Positions 50,579 to 62,179 of a DNA stretch of 64,000 nucleotides are shown piece by piece. The position numbers and the translations under genes are program-made. This DNA is from Membranipora membranacea (taxonomy: Eukaryota; Bryozoa; Gymnolaemata; Cheilostomatida; Membraniporidae), in assembly GCA_914767715.1 (NCBI GenBank), contig OU612066.1:30230283-30294282 (forward strand), read 5' to 3'. The notes below the pieces were generated by a model. It was given only the letters and a program-made list of their open reading frames with translations. It made no database searches and had not been told where the DNA came from. Numbering within the stretch: the stretch's first letter is position 1; every line of letters starts with the position of its first letter.

Positions 50579-53500
50579 TTACCAAAGTCCTGATGAGCGT
50601 CCGCCGGGAGGATTCACAACTCTGGACGAGGATCTCGGGGATAACTGGTCATCAAACTGATCACCTGAGAAGAAAGATGATTGTTATTAGATAATTCAAC
50701 AACCTAGCCTGACTGGATAAATTTACATAATTTGATCCAGTTGGCCTACAAGAGATGTATCTTCCCTCATACATCAGTCCCTATATGGTGGCTATCAGAA
50801 AAGGGATGTAATACAGAATATGAGCCAATTAGGTCAAACTGCATTTGAGAACTACTGGTAGGTTGGTCAGCGTAGGTCATAGTTGAACAAATACTCTGAG
50901 ATATAAACAAAAAAGTCAAACTCCTGGATTACTGCAAAAAGTATGAACAAAAATATATAGCAACAATCACACTCACCACTGAAGCTGAAAGATGACTCCT
51001 GCATGTGTCTCCCTCCAGACCTGGTGGGAGGTCTCTGATGAAATTGATCAGAGCTTTGCTTAGCAACTATGGCCTCCTCAGCAACGCTAACGGGGTTCTG
51101 AGCATCGCCCTTACATCCATCTGTTGTGTCTACCACTGAGGCTACAGCTCCCTCGTATTCCTCCCTGTTGACCTTTTGAGGGGCTAGTGCCTGAAATTAG
51201 ATGGAGACACACAACTCATCACTGTGTCAATAAACAGGTTTGATAATGTGAGATTCGTTAGCTAACATTAGCTAACATTTATATTACAAATCATGTAAGC
51301 TTCTAAAATTGGTGCTAGCTAGCAAAAGGAAACCTAGCCAATCATCTTCTTATGATCAAACTCCGGGCATCAGATAAGTTTCATTTGACTTACAATTTTA
51401 TTAGCCCAACCTTGAGTCGCTTGGAATCACTGTATAGAATAACAACCCATTCATTTTAATTGGAGACATGGTCTCAGATGAATCAACTCATGGACATTCC
51501 ATTACAATAAAGCAAAAATCAACAGAATCACAGGCTTACCTGATCTCTAGCCTTTACTCTGCCATACACAAATGTAGAGTTGGGTAGGGTGGGTACATAG
51601 CTACCACAGCCCGGGACCACATGCAGCCCCTCCTCATCCACAACTATCTGGCCACTGGCTATCACATACACAGGCACTCCATGTAGTTCTGAGCCCTCAA
51701 ATATGTTGAAATCAGCAGCAGATGTGTGAGTCTTTGCTGACACAACACGGGTTGTTTCAGGGTCCCAAATGACTATGTCAGCGTCTGACCCGGCTGCTAA
51801 ACGGCCCTGAAATAAATAAAGACATCTCAACAAAAGTGTCAACAAAAGATGAAAGGGTGAAGAGATTTTAACAGCGCAAGTTCCACATTTCAGTCTGAGA
51901 TACAAAATTTAGACATGTTACTCGTAATCAACATTCAGTATTATAAAAGCAAAAATGAGCACAGTTGAATAGAATTGCTAAATTTATGCTGAATGAAATA
52001 TTTCATGTTAGCAGTAGGTAACAGTGTTGAATATTGAATAACATCTCAAGAGCAACCACAATATGCCACTGCCACTCTGGGAAGTGTGCAAAACACCCTG
52101 GTAAGAAAAACAAGTAATAAGTTACAAATAAAGAGTTACTTCCTCTCTTAAGAAAAGTGTCGGAGAGGAGATAACTCTTAATTGTCACAAAGCTAAGCTT
52201 CCGTATATAAAACCAGGTTGGGGTTTACCCACTACCTGGTCAAACATTACAATAAATACTCACCTTCTGAGGGTAAACGTTGAGTATCTTAGCTGGTGTG
52301 CTACTAGTGACAGCCACAAATCTACAGGCGTCCATTTTCCCACAATACACTCCTTTCTCCCAGATAACGGACATTCTGTCTTCAACTCCACTAACACCAT
52401 GAGGAATCAATCGGAAATCTTTGGCCCCCAGAGCTTTCTGATCAGTGTTAAAGGGACAGTGAGCAGAACCAGCATAAGTGAGATCACCACTGTAAAAATA
52501 TCGGACATAATAACAAAAATTAGTTCAGAAATATGCTTGATCAGCTGCGAGTGATATATCACACTTGATATCAAATAAAATACACATAGGCTATCAAAAC
52601 ATCACATCACAACTGTAAGTTTGAGCATCTTTGTACATAAAATGAACATATTTTAGTTGTAAGCTTCAACATCCCTCTGAAAGTCGTTACTGTATAAACA
52701 GCAATCAATAAGATCATCACACGCATGACCTTAAACATTAGACTATGAATTAAACATTAAACATTTAAATGACCTTAAACATTTAAATTAAACATTTAAA
52801 TTAAACATTAAACATGACCTTAAACATTAAACTATAGACAATCTTGTCATAGATATTAAGAAGGACTCCATGACCTACAGCAACTTTAACCAAGATACCA
52901 TCAGACGCACCCTCAACAAAACCTTTGGGCCAATCATAATAGAAAAGGTTACCAGATATAACTTCAATACAAACAAACCCAAAATTATGATACAGTTCAA
53001 CCACCAAGAAACAAGAAACAACATCCTACGCAAATGGAACACTGATCTATTTGGTGGATCAAGTATACGCCAAACAATCGACCCGAGGTCCCTGACAGAA
53101 AATATGGGTATGTTGAAAGGTGTCCCACTAGATGCCGAGGACAGCACTGTAATAAATGATATAAAAGTGCTCTACCCTCATGCTACGTCAGAAAGAATTT
53201 TTAAGGAGGGCAAACCAATGAGAATGTTCAAAATTAAGTTCCATTCTCATGATGATTTTCTTTTTTCTATTAAAAATGGCATTTGTCTCCAATCACAAAG
53301 TGTTAAATGTCAATTTGAGCAAATGAGATAATGAATTCTGAATTTGCATTTTTGAATGTCCGTGGAATCACCAGCAAAATAGAGGAGATAAAATCAATTT
53401 TGCATCAACGTAAATTCGCGATTCTAGGATTAGCAGAAACATTTTTGAATGAGCATGATGGTGTTGGTATTTATGCGGTGCCAGGTTATCAGGTGATTAG

Positions 53501-56500
53501 GAGAGATCGGGGATATGGTTATGGTGGTGGTCTCATTGTCTACATACATGAATCCGTGCAATTCGAACATCTTGCAGATTTTGACAATAGCATGCCTGAG
53601 TCTATAACTATCAAAGTAAAGCCAAGTACAAATAAAAGTTGTTTAGTCTCATTTATATACAGACCTCCCAACTCCAAGTCCGCATGGTATGATCTTGCTT
53701 ACGAATACTTTGAAAAAGCTTTTTCACTGTATAATGAAATGATTATACTTGGAGATTTTAACATCAACATCCTTGAACAAAGAAGCAACAGAAAGTGGTT
53801 GAATGTTAAATCTTTTTCCTTCCGTCAATTGATCTCGGAGCCAACAAGAGTTACAGAAACATCCAGCACCCTGATCGATCACAATACACAAATCTGCCCT
53901 CAGATATGTCAGAGAGTGGAATTATAAAATATGGAATGAGTGATCATTACTTAGTTTTCATTAAAATTTTATTTTCCGCATTAAAGGTAAAAGCAAAAAG
54001 AACATCATTTGAATTCAATGACTATTCCAAATTTACAAACCAGAATATACGTGACCTTTTTTCAGGTCCTCACTTTAATGATGTATTGTGTGAGAATACT
54101 GTAGACCGTATGTATGCAAGATTTAATGACACCTATAGTTCATTAATCAAAACACTTGTCATCACCAAGAAAAGATTTGTAAAAACTGCTCAACTGCCCA
54201 AATGGTTAGATGATGAGGTAAAATCACACATGCATTTGCGTGATAGATTGAAGAGAGAGGGCAAATGGGAAGAAAACAAAATTCAACGCAATTATGTTAC
54301 AAATTTGATTAAGAAGAAGAAAAAATCGGTTATTTCAGATATAATTAAAAATAACAAAAATAACACCAAACCTGTTTGGGAAGCTTTAGGAATCAATCAA
54401 ACTAAAATTTCACCGATGGTCAATATCGGTGGTTTATCCCCTGATGAATTGAACAGACACTTTACATCGATTGCAAAATCCATAACCAAAGACATCCCTG
54501 ATTCCCATGAATATAACATGATTAGACCAGTGACAACCCAAACGTTTTCTCAATTGACTCGCTTTACTCCAGAAATTTGTTTCAAATACTTAAAAAACAT
54601 TTCTGACAATAAAGCAACTGGTCATGATGGTATATCTGTTAAGGTTTTGAAGAAAACATGGCCTTACATATGCGACATTGTAACTGACATGTTCAATAGA
54701 GCATTAATAGAGGGTGTATTTCCTTCACAGTGGAAAACCGCAAGAGTAATTCCTATTCATAAGGGTGGAGATATCAAAGATCCATCTAATTATCGCCCTA
54801 TATCAATACTTCCTGTGCTATCTAAGATTTTTGAGAAACATGTGAATTCCCAAATTCAAAAATATCTCACCACAAACAAACTTCTTCACAAATTACAATG
54901 CGGATTTAGAGAAGGTTATTCCTGTGTTGATTCCCTACACAAACTCATTTCTGACTGTTTGTCAGCCAGATCAGATGGTCACTTTGTTGCTATGATGTTT
55001 TTGGATTTCAAAAAAGCTTTTGACTGCGTCAACCATAAAATTCTTCTGAAAAAATTGACAATGTATGGTATAACGGGCAAACTGCACTCTCTCATAAAAT
55101 CTTTCCTAACAGATAGGACACAATTTGTAGCTATACAACAAGATGCAAAAAGTTCAAAAATTCTTCCAATAGACATTGGTGTCCCCCAAGGCTCAATTCT
55201 GGCACCAAGTTTATTCCTCATATACGTCAATGATCTTTTATCCTACACATTACATTCCAAGGCATTTGCCTACGCTGATGATACAGTTTTCGTATCAAAA
55301 TCTGACAACTTTGATACACTTAATGATTTATGTGATACTGATCTACACTTGATAGAAAGTTGGTGTAGGAATAATAGGATGTTGATAAACATAAAAAAAT
55401 CTCACTATATGCTTGTACAACCCTCTCATAGAGCCACATCTCTAGATTTAGATCTAAAAATTAACCATAAAAAACTAAACCGAAATGCCAATACCAAACT
55501 CCTTGGTTTTACTTTGAATGACTCATTGACATGGGACGATCATGTAGACCAGATTTGCATCAAAATAAACAAAAGTTTGGCATTATTCCAGAAATGCAGG
55601 GCATTCCTAGATAGTAAATCATCTCGTAACTTTTATTTCCAGTATGTCTTCTGTCATATGATATATGGCATCCGCATATATGGCAACCTATCACCACAAT
55701 ATATTCTTGAAAGAATATACTTGCTCCAAAAGAGGGCTTTCCGCCTAATAGCAAATGTCAGCCACATACCATATCATCTAATACATACAAGAGATTTACA
55801 TACATCTCTTGGTCTGATTCCTTTTCCTCTCCTTGCTGGTCATTTCACCTGTATTTTTGGTTTCCAAATTTTGCATTTGATTGCACCTGACTTTCTTTTG
55901 GAAGGCTTTATTCCAGCTAGCTCTAAAACCTTTTTTAGAGACAGATACCTATTACATCATCACACTGATCAATTAAGACAAAAAATCACTACAAATTTTA
56001 ACTCTTTACCAATTCAGATACGCTCAGCAACCAAACTCACTCATTTTAAACAACAACTATCAAAGCACTTTATATCCTATTAATTCTTGTTACTTGAGTA
56101 TTTTTTCTCTCCGCTTAAGTTTTTTCTTTTTTGTTCTGTCACTGCATGAAAAACATTCCTAAAGATGATGTAGAATGACAATAAAAGTATATATACATAT
56201 ATATAGGTACTTGGATAATCCACACAAATATTAAAGTTTCCAAGCCTTAGGATTGCCTCATTACGCATACCATACAAGCAAGAATTATGCATGATGGTAC
56301 TGTCTTTAGAGGTGTGTCATTATGAGAAAAAGTGGTTGATATTTTCACATTTTTTTGGCATGGCTTGAGCAAGGAGTTAAAGTCTTTAACTCCTTGGTTT
56401 GAGTTGCAAAATGTTTTCACACAGACACGGGTTGATAGTTTCAATCAACTAAAGCCACCTCACCAATTTTCAAATATGTCGATCAGAATACTTGCGGGGA

Positions 56501-59500
56501 ACAGTGTTGAAGTTTCTATTGACTTGCCTTGAGAGAAGCTCCATGAGTTGTATTGGTGTAGTGGGGTCTGGTCTGAGAGGAGGTGCCATCACATAAGCAG
56601 CAGCGTGACGCCAGCATTTATTCCAGTAGTGTGTCCCGTCAGTACCTAGACTAGCGGTAACAGGTGCTCCAAACACAACGTAACCTATAGTATGGCCCAG
56701 TTTGATTATAACTATTATTGTTACAAGTGGTGAATTAGTAGAGTTCAGGAAAAATGCGTTGAGAGATTCTTATCGTCCCTACTTTCAATCACTCCATATT
56801 TAGGACTAAACTGGAAAATATGTTATCGCATTTAATAGCATAGCAATGTCTAGAGTCTGCGTCCATCAACTACCAAAAACATGTCCCAATACATAACTTT
56901 ATATATTCAAATAAGTAGGACAATGCCTGTACTATCATGTAATATCATTACTTGTGTGAGGGATGTGACAACACTGTATAAGTTTTTCTACTAACCTCTT
57001 CTCCTAGCCTCAGAGATAGCCTTAGCTGATGATTTACTAGTGACAGGTGTGACACCAAGGGGGCACCTGGCTTGATTGGCCAATACTATAGCTCTCTGTG
57101 TAGCCTCAGCTTCTACCTCTTCAGCTCGGGCCATGGCATGCCCCTCCGGACCTGTGATTCCGAGGTCAACTAGCTCTTTTGATTTCTGCAACAAGACAAT
57201 ATTTATGATTTTAAAAACACGAACCACTGAGGGGAAAGTGTTGTACACTGTATATGTGTATAATGCATAACTGCCATTCTCAAAACTTTAATATAAAGTG
57301 AAAAAATTTCAATGTTTATCACACAGTTCAAATTGTTACATCTTACTCCATATATAAGATTACTTTAGCTTAAATAAGAAATACCAACATATCACAAATC
57401 CATAGCACAAAACAGAAGACAAAAATAGAATCAATCGTATTAGTTGAGTCAAATCACCTTGTCTACGATATGCCCATTCTCAGAGAGAATGGTCACATAG
57501 GCTCCGAGCTCCTTACATTTCTTAAACACTTGTAGCAGCTCTCCGTCATCGAGCATATAAGAGTGCTTATACTCCTGAGTGACCCTGAACGTGTTCACTC
57601 CTACAATGAAATATCAATGACTTGTGTTATTATGACTATTGATTACATTATGGATAACCAGACTTTTGTCAATGTGTAGTTTGATCACTGTAGTTTTGGA
57701 GTTGTCTGATCATTTTGCAGGATAAGACAATTCAAGGAGTCATACATAATATTTAATCAGAGGTAATATCATTATCCTCACCTCATGCGATATCATTGAA
57801 TACATATCATATATGAAAACATTTTCAAGTTTTATGATTTCTATGACTGGATGTTACTGCGGTAACAAGGACTTCAGTTATTAAAACCTCTACATACATT
57901 TAACTCTGTACTGTCAATTTAAATTCAAAATAATTAAAAATTGAATAGAGTGTTACTCTTACCACATGCAAAGTAACACAACTAACCTGGATCAATGGAA
58001 GTTCTGATAGAAAATAGGGATAGGATAAGAATTCTATTCAACTAGTCATTTGAAGAGTCACGTCTCAGAGCTTGGAATTATTTTAACAGTTTGGTATTAA
58101 TTGTCTATAACATACTTATATGGTTATATATATGAAAATCTCAATAAAACATTTGATGAGCCATTCTTTAACTCACCCTTTTGATTGGCCAGTGTTGACA
58201 TAGCTTCAGCGACTTTATCATCCCATGAGGTCACTCCGACGGACAGAGCGTAATCACAGGCTATCTTAGCATCGGCCCACTCCCTCCACTTATCATAAGA
58301 CTCCAGTATGGGGGTACCAGGGGCATCCCAAACACAATCAACTAAAATCAGGCAAGGTCAATGCATTGGGTGAAAAACTACAAATTTGATGAAGTTTTTG
58401 ATGAGATTAAACAGCATGTAACCCTCAAAAATTGAGTGCGACCACAGCTAGTAAGTGCAAACAGACAGATCTTGAAAACCAGATTGTTAGAGAGAAGAAT
58501 GTCATATATTGTTGCGTTAATTGTGATCCCTTGGCTGCGAAATAATCATCATTAAAATTGAGCGCATTAGGAGTGCTGGCGGTTGAAATCAAAACACTCA
58601 ACATGTAAGCTCTAGAAAGAAATCACTGCTAGCAACATTTGAAACTTGTCCATCCAAACGATCGGCTTGTTGTGATATTTCACTATTAAATGTAGATAAG
58701 ACCCAAACAGGTTTTGAACAGCAGCGATTAGAGATTAGAAATAAAAAAATGCATTATACGGCAGCCACCACCCGCTAGTTGTTACTTACAACAGACGTCA
58801 CGAATTATCAGCTAGAAAGTACAAAATATATGAATCTATATGAAAATCCCACAACATTCAAAGATTTGCGATAAACGGAAGGTTGGAAATCTTTTGTCTG
58901 AATTAAAGAGTGCTTTATGAAGTCTAAATAAAGGGGAGTATGTTGCTGTATTTACTGTAATTTGAATCTTGATCTTAAAATAATAGCCTTGTTTGATTTT
59001 GTTGGTTTTTCTTGGTGGGACAGCACACCTACCTATCATAGTAGTACCACCAGCAAGGGCAGCTTTAGATCCGCTGTAGAAGTCGTCCGCTGAGACTGCT
59101 CCCATGAACGGCAGCTGGAAGTGTGTATTCATATCGATACCACCTAAATACAATGGAAGATTTGTTTTAACTGTTAAGAATTTTAATGTCACTTTTAATT
59201 ATTCTGAGTCAACTTCATTGTTCTGTTGTTGCCTATGTCTATAAAAAGCGTGCGAGCTTTTTGCCAAATGATGTTTCAATCGATATCCAGGTTGATTTTC
59301 ACTGTCATTGTAACTTTAAGCCAACTATGTTGCCGTATAGGCTATACTGTGCTTGATGGTAACAAAGTTGGCTGACGTATACTGTCGGACAATCCGTTGA
59401 TGGGATTAAATTTCAGAAACCATTTCAAATACTCACCTGGAATTACCAACATGCCTTTAGCACTGATAACCTTAGCTCCATCAGGTACTGGTAAATTTGG

Positions 59501-60883
59501 TCCAATCTCCCTAAAAATACACAATTAAATTTCTCTATCCTCGGACATAGATAAAATGAACCTTAAAGAACTGCGGGTTATTTTAGATCACAATACTGCA
59601 TCCAAATATAGATCAGAAGGGGTGTGTTCAAATCATTAGGTCTGCTGATAATTAACCTGGCCGAGAAATGACAATGACTGGCTTAGGTGACTCACTTGAT
59701 TTTATCTTCTTCTATAAGTATATCAGCATCCCACATCTGATCATCATTGACACACGTACCTCCTTTAATCAGCATCAATGATGGCTCCTTCTACAACAGC
59801 AAAACAGTCAGATCAAGTTCATATGTTTGTGTGCCAAAGTAAACTAGGGAGTATAATACATAATATTGTTATGACACTTCTTAGTGCCAGTTATTTGATG
59901 TAGGGCGGTTGTTAAACCAAACCAGTGTGCATTACACTTTCTCTAGGCAAGAACATGAACATTATCTTGAACAATAATCTCTCAATTATTCAAATTTTTA
60001 GCTGCATGTTACTGATAGAATATAGAGAAAGTAGTTCAGAAACTTTCTACAGACTATTCCCCTGCCATTTTTTGTTATTTTCTGTAGTTGATCACAACTG
60101 AAACTTTTGTTTGTCTTTTTTTGTCTGCCAGACAGGTAATAGCCATATCTTCACCTAATAACCAAGTACCAAAGTATTGCGATCATCTCTTATTGTCTTG
60201 CCTTACTATAACAGCAGACTGAAACACTAGGAAGTCAAAATTATTTCACCCTGGAGCATTAAATTTATTGATTTTAATGTGTTCTCATCAAGCTTAGTCT
60301 TATTTCCAATTACTTGATATCTCAGTCTGGCATGCTATCATATAGTCTATGATACTATCAACTATGTATTTCACGCATTAATCAATAACAGATGAAAAGA
60401 CTTGCATAGTAGCCATACATTAACCTGCAAACGAGAATGTGCCAATTTATAAACTTCATACAATAGTGCTGTCAGGCAGAATGTGCAGCGCTGACAAAGA
60501 CTTCAAAATTTATAAGCCATCAGGCGAAGATTAATTAAAAATATGTCAGATCTTTCTTATAGAAATGGTGCATCAGTCTCGACACACAAAGTATATGAAT
60601 GACAAGTAGCAAATCGCAACTTTATTAGTTGAAACAAGCTAAAGCCTTGAAATCATGTTACCCATTCAAATTGAACTGTAAAAGCTTTCAAAATACAGGG
60701 TGATACAGGGTGACAAACTCATTGCAACTCTTGGAGCTATTAGCTTTGTTCGGTTTGTGAATCCACCCTGACAGCCAGAACATCAGTGAATGGTTATGAA
60801 CTTACCTGGTTGGAATCCGATATAGAGGGTCGCGCCTCCAGGGCTGCTGCTGAGTCCGGTCTTACCATCTCTTCCTCCATCAT
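50579..60883 (-). CDS. Collapsin response mediator protein (dihydropyrimidinase-like)
   Basis: Twelve coding exons, 601 aa: 60806-60883, 59696-59790, 59437-59510, 59033-59143, 58177-58341, 57458-57600, 56996-57185, 56528-56684, 52264-52489, 51540-51806, 50977-51190, 50579-50664. The dihydropyrimidinase fold is recognisable throughout ([67 protein letters not shown]). CRMP-specific features are GSAHC in place of the enzyme's aspartate motif, and a long disordered tail with SFSFSG and [13 protein letters not shown]. Metal ligands: first His to Asn (MNTH), Lys to Arg (TFRVT), His to Leu (TILSEN), His to Pro (VTPVTSK), Asp to Ala; only one His remains, so it is not an amidohydrolase. CRMPs act as cytosolic tubulin/actin regulators in neurons; the role here is inferred. 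A TCTCACAG acceptor just upstream (60890s) suggests an earlier leader exon. Intron 8 has a GC donor. Confidence 0.93.
52720..52830 (+). repeat. Short degenerate tandem repeat at LINE 5' junction
   Basis: Repeated TTAAACATT / TTTAAATTAAACA units, with ATGACCTTAAACATT recurring three times. It ends exactly where the open frame of the antisense LINE begins, so it may mark the 5' junction of that insertion or predate it. Confidence 0.65.
52831..53331 (+). CDS. LINE ORF1, C-terminal part
   Basis: The first ATG is at 52870 (153 aa), but in-frame coding-like sequence continues upstream to 52831, so the N-terminus is lost. The protein is basic with no zinc knuckle visible. The region [20 protein letters not shown] resembles RNA-binding ORF1 segments of LINEs. 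Its stop TAA overlaps the ORF2 start as TAATG (53329-53333). Confidence 0.7.
   Translation, partial: TIDNLVIDIKKDSMTYSNFNQDTIRRTLNKTFGPIIIEKVTRYNFNTNKPKIMIQFNHQETRNNILRKWNTDLFGGSSIRQTIDPRSLTENMGMLKGVPLDAEDSTVINDIKVLYPHATSERIFKEGKPMRMFKIKFHSHDDFLFSIKNGICLQSQSVKCQFEQMR
53331..53884 (+). pseudogene. LINE ORF2, endonuclease part (frameshifted)
   Basis: APE-type endonuclease. [13 protein letters not shown], the catalytic glutamate in [26 protein letters not shown] and ILGDFNINI are visible. The frame is correct until LIDH near 53881. A single-base deletion there moves it out of frame (stop at 53927), while the other frame continues as [11 protein letters not shown]. Confidence 0.85.
53885..56083 (+). 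CDS. LINE ORF2, reverse transcriptase part
   Basis: An open frame runs from about 53885 to 56083. It begins with the endonuclease end (MSDHYLVF) and contains the [72 protein letters not shown], and the catalytic FAYADD, then NTKLLGF. No internal stop. The thumb and C-terminal region follow to ..LSKHFISY. Confidence 0.93.
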   Translation, partial: YTNLPSDMSESGIIKYGMSDHYLVFIKILFSALKVKAKRTSFEFNDYSKFTNQNIRDLFSGPHFNDVLCENTVDRMYARFNDTYSSLIKTLVITKKRFVKTAQLPKWLDDEVKSHMHLRDRLKREGKWEENKIQRNYVTNLIKKKKKSVISDIIKNNKNNTKPVWEALGINQTKISPMVNIGGLSPDELNRHFTSIAKSITKDIPDSHEYNMIRPVTTQTFSQLTRFTPEICFKYLKNISDNKATGHDGISVKVLKKTWPYICDIVTDMFNRALIEGVFPSQWKTARVIPIHKGGDIKDPSNYRPISILPVLSKIFEKHVNSQIQKYLTTNKLLHKLQCGFREGYSCVDSLHKLISDCLSARSDGHFVAMMFLDFKKAFDCVNHKILLKKLTMYGITGKLHSLIKSFLTDRTQFVAIQQDAKSSKILPIDIGVPQGSILAPSLFLIYVNDLLSYTLHSKAFAYADDTVFVSKSDNFDTLNDLCDTDLHLIESWCRNNRMLINIKKSHYMLVQPSHRATSLDLDLKINHKKLNRNANTKLLGFTLNDSLTWDDHVDQICIKINKSLALFQKCRAFLDSKSSRNFYFQYVFCHMIYGIRIYGNLSPQYILERIYLLQKRAFRLIANVSHIPYHLIHTRDLHTSLGLIPFPLLAGHFTCIFGFQILHLIAPDFLLEGFIPASSKTFFRDRYLLHHHTDQLRQKITTNFNSLPIQIRSATKLTHFKQQLSKHFISY
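56370..56396. repeat. Micro-palindrome CAAGGAGTTAAAG/CTTTAACTCCTTG
   Basis: Perfect 13-bp arms around one base. TTGAG-like pentamers lie on both sides (56365-56369, 56399-56403), but a target duplication is not clear. It is just downstream of the CRMP exon 8 donor, in intron 8. Confidence 0.6.
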
Positions 60884-61352
60884 GTCAAAATTATCCCTGT
60901 GAGATAAGAAACAACAGTCATAATATGCTCTATGATCTAAAACAACCAGTGATACAGCTTATAATTCATTCACTCTTTAACACAACAAATGGTACTAGGT
61001 ATGAACAGTTGCTGTGCTTGTGGTCATATGTCGATCACAAACAGCCATCCCTGGCCTATTACTGGCAAGTGATGGTTGCGCTAAACAATTATTGGCACCT
61101 AGAGCTGCTCGATTGAATGTAACCCATCATTCGCACACAGGCCATAATTGATGATAACTATATACGGAAAACAAGACCATCGATTCAGAGCCACAAACGA
61201 TGCCAAAGTGCAAATACCCTAACTGATGTTACCAAAAAAACATGGAGAGGCAACCATTCTCATGGCTTGTGTGCTCTGACTTCTAGAAGGAGTCGCTGTC
61301 AGTGGCTTTTCGTAATAACAAACACCATTTTATCACTTGAAACATTTGCAAT

Positions 61353-61395
61353 GTTTAAAAAAGGAGTAACAGGACTGTTACTCCTTGGTTTAAAC
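61353..61395. repeat. Micro-palindrome AAGGAGTAACAG/CTGTTACTCCTT with flanking repeats
   Basis: Arms 61361-61372 and 61375-61386 are perfect. It is bracketed by GTTTAAAA (61353-61360) and GTTTAAAC (61388-61395). Because GTTTAAAC is itself palindromic, the flanks could also extend the stem, so the reading as a target duplication is weaker than at 50378. Confidence 0.6.
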
Positions 61396-62039
61396 ACTTG
61401 TCCATGACGGCCGTGAATAGCCTTATCTTAGAGGCTTCTTTTTTTATTTGTTTTTAGATGCAAGCAAGAAGAAAAGGGGCCGATGACATTAGACTAGGCT
61501 GTGAATGCGTAAAATGTTTGTTAATGGTTTGGTGTAAATATTTGGATATCTATTGGCTGAGAGTTAGTGCGTTGCATATTCACTGCCTATTTCAGCGTTT
61601 CACCTCTTAGTAGGCCTATTCTTCGAATTTGAGCTAGGATTTTGTTAGTCTACACATGCTATAGATAGATGTAATAAATGTAGGCCCAATATGCTAGATG
61701 ATAGAGCAGCCAACAATTCTTCATCATTGCTGTGTTAAAAGCTTCAGGAATGTTGTCTACCTCAGTCCGAGAATTAAGTTAAGGGGCAGAGACCAGGTAC
61801 ACTGTAGGGGATAGGAATAACTCCTGTTCGGCAGATAGCGCACAGTACCAGATGCCAGTAGACCTAGATAGTGTACTAGTTGCAGATCATTCACCCGATT
61901 CAAATCGATATCACTATCAGTGACAAATTGCTAGAACCATCATAGCTTATGATCAGTTATAGATAGTAAGTATTAGGTAAGTAGATAAGCAATGAAAGCA
62001 ATGAGGGAGTACTCCTTGATAAAAGTAGTAGCCCACCAG

Positions 62040-62179
62040 AGCCCCTACATGGGCACCTGGGGGATCTGCCCAGCAGTACACTTTGCCCATGTCCACTATC
62101 AACCACCCACACAACATGATAGTGGACATGGGCAAAGTGTACTGCTGGGCAGATCCCCCAGGTGCCCATGAGCCCCTAC
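62040..62179. mobile_element. Perfect palindromic MITE with target duplication
   Basis: Arms 62048-62101 and 62117-62170 are 54 bp each and exactly complementary, with a 15-nt loop. Termini are CATGGGCACC...GGTGCCCATG. They are flanked by AGCCCCTA (8 bp; 9 bp if the shared C is counted) at 62040-62047 and 62171-62178. The absence of any arm mismatch implies a very recent insertion or gene-conversion upkeep. An 8-bp duplication and CA..TG ends would suit a hAT-type element, but the class is inferred. Confidence 0.88.

Larger units (their letters stand above)
52831..56200 (+). mobile_element. Nearly intact non-LTR retrotransposon (LINE), antisense in CRMP intron 8
   Basis: Two ORFs, with the second split by one frameshift. 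It is 5'-truncated inside ORF1 (open from 52831). The 3' boundary is uncertain: the RT stop is at 56083, and a TA-rich tail lies at about 56180-56205. Domain order is ORF1, APE endonuclease, then reverse transcriptase, as in Jockey/CR1-type LINEs. All main RT motifs are present. It is much better preserved than the 20830-23115 element, so it is a younger insertion. Confidence 0.9.

Noticed and set aside
50700-50760. Fifth copy of the 9-bp-TSD MITE (TTTGATCCAGTTGGCC)
   Set aside because: Only one half of the terminal motif is present and no matching opposite end or target duplication was found.
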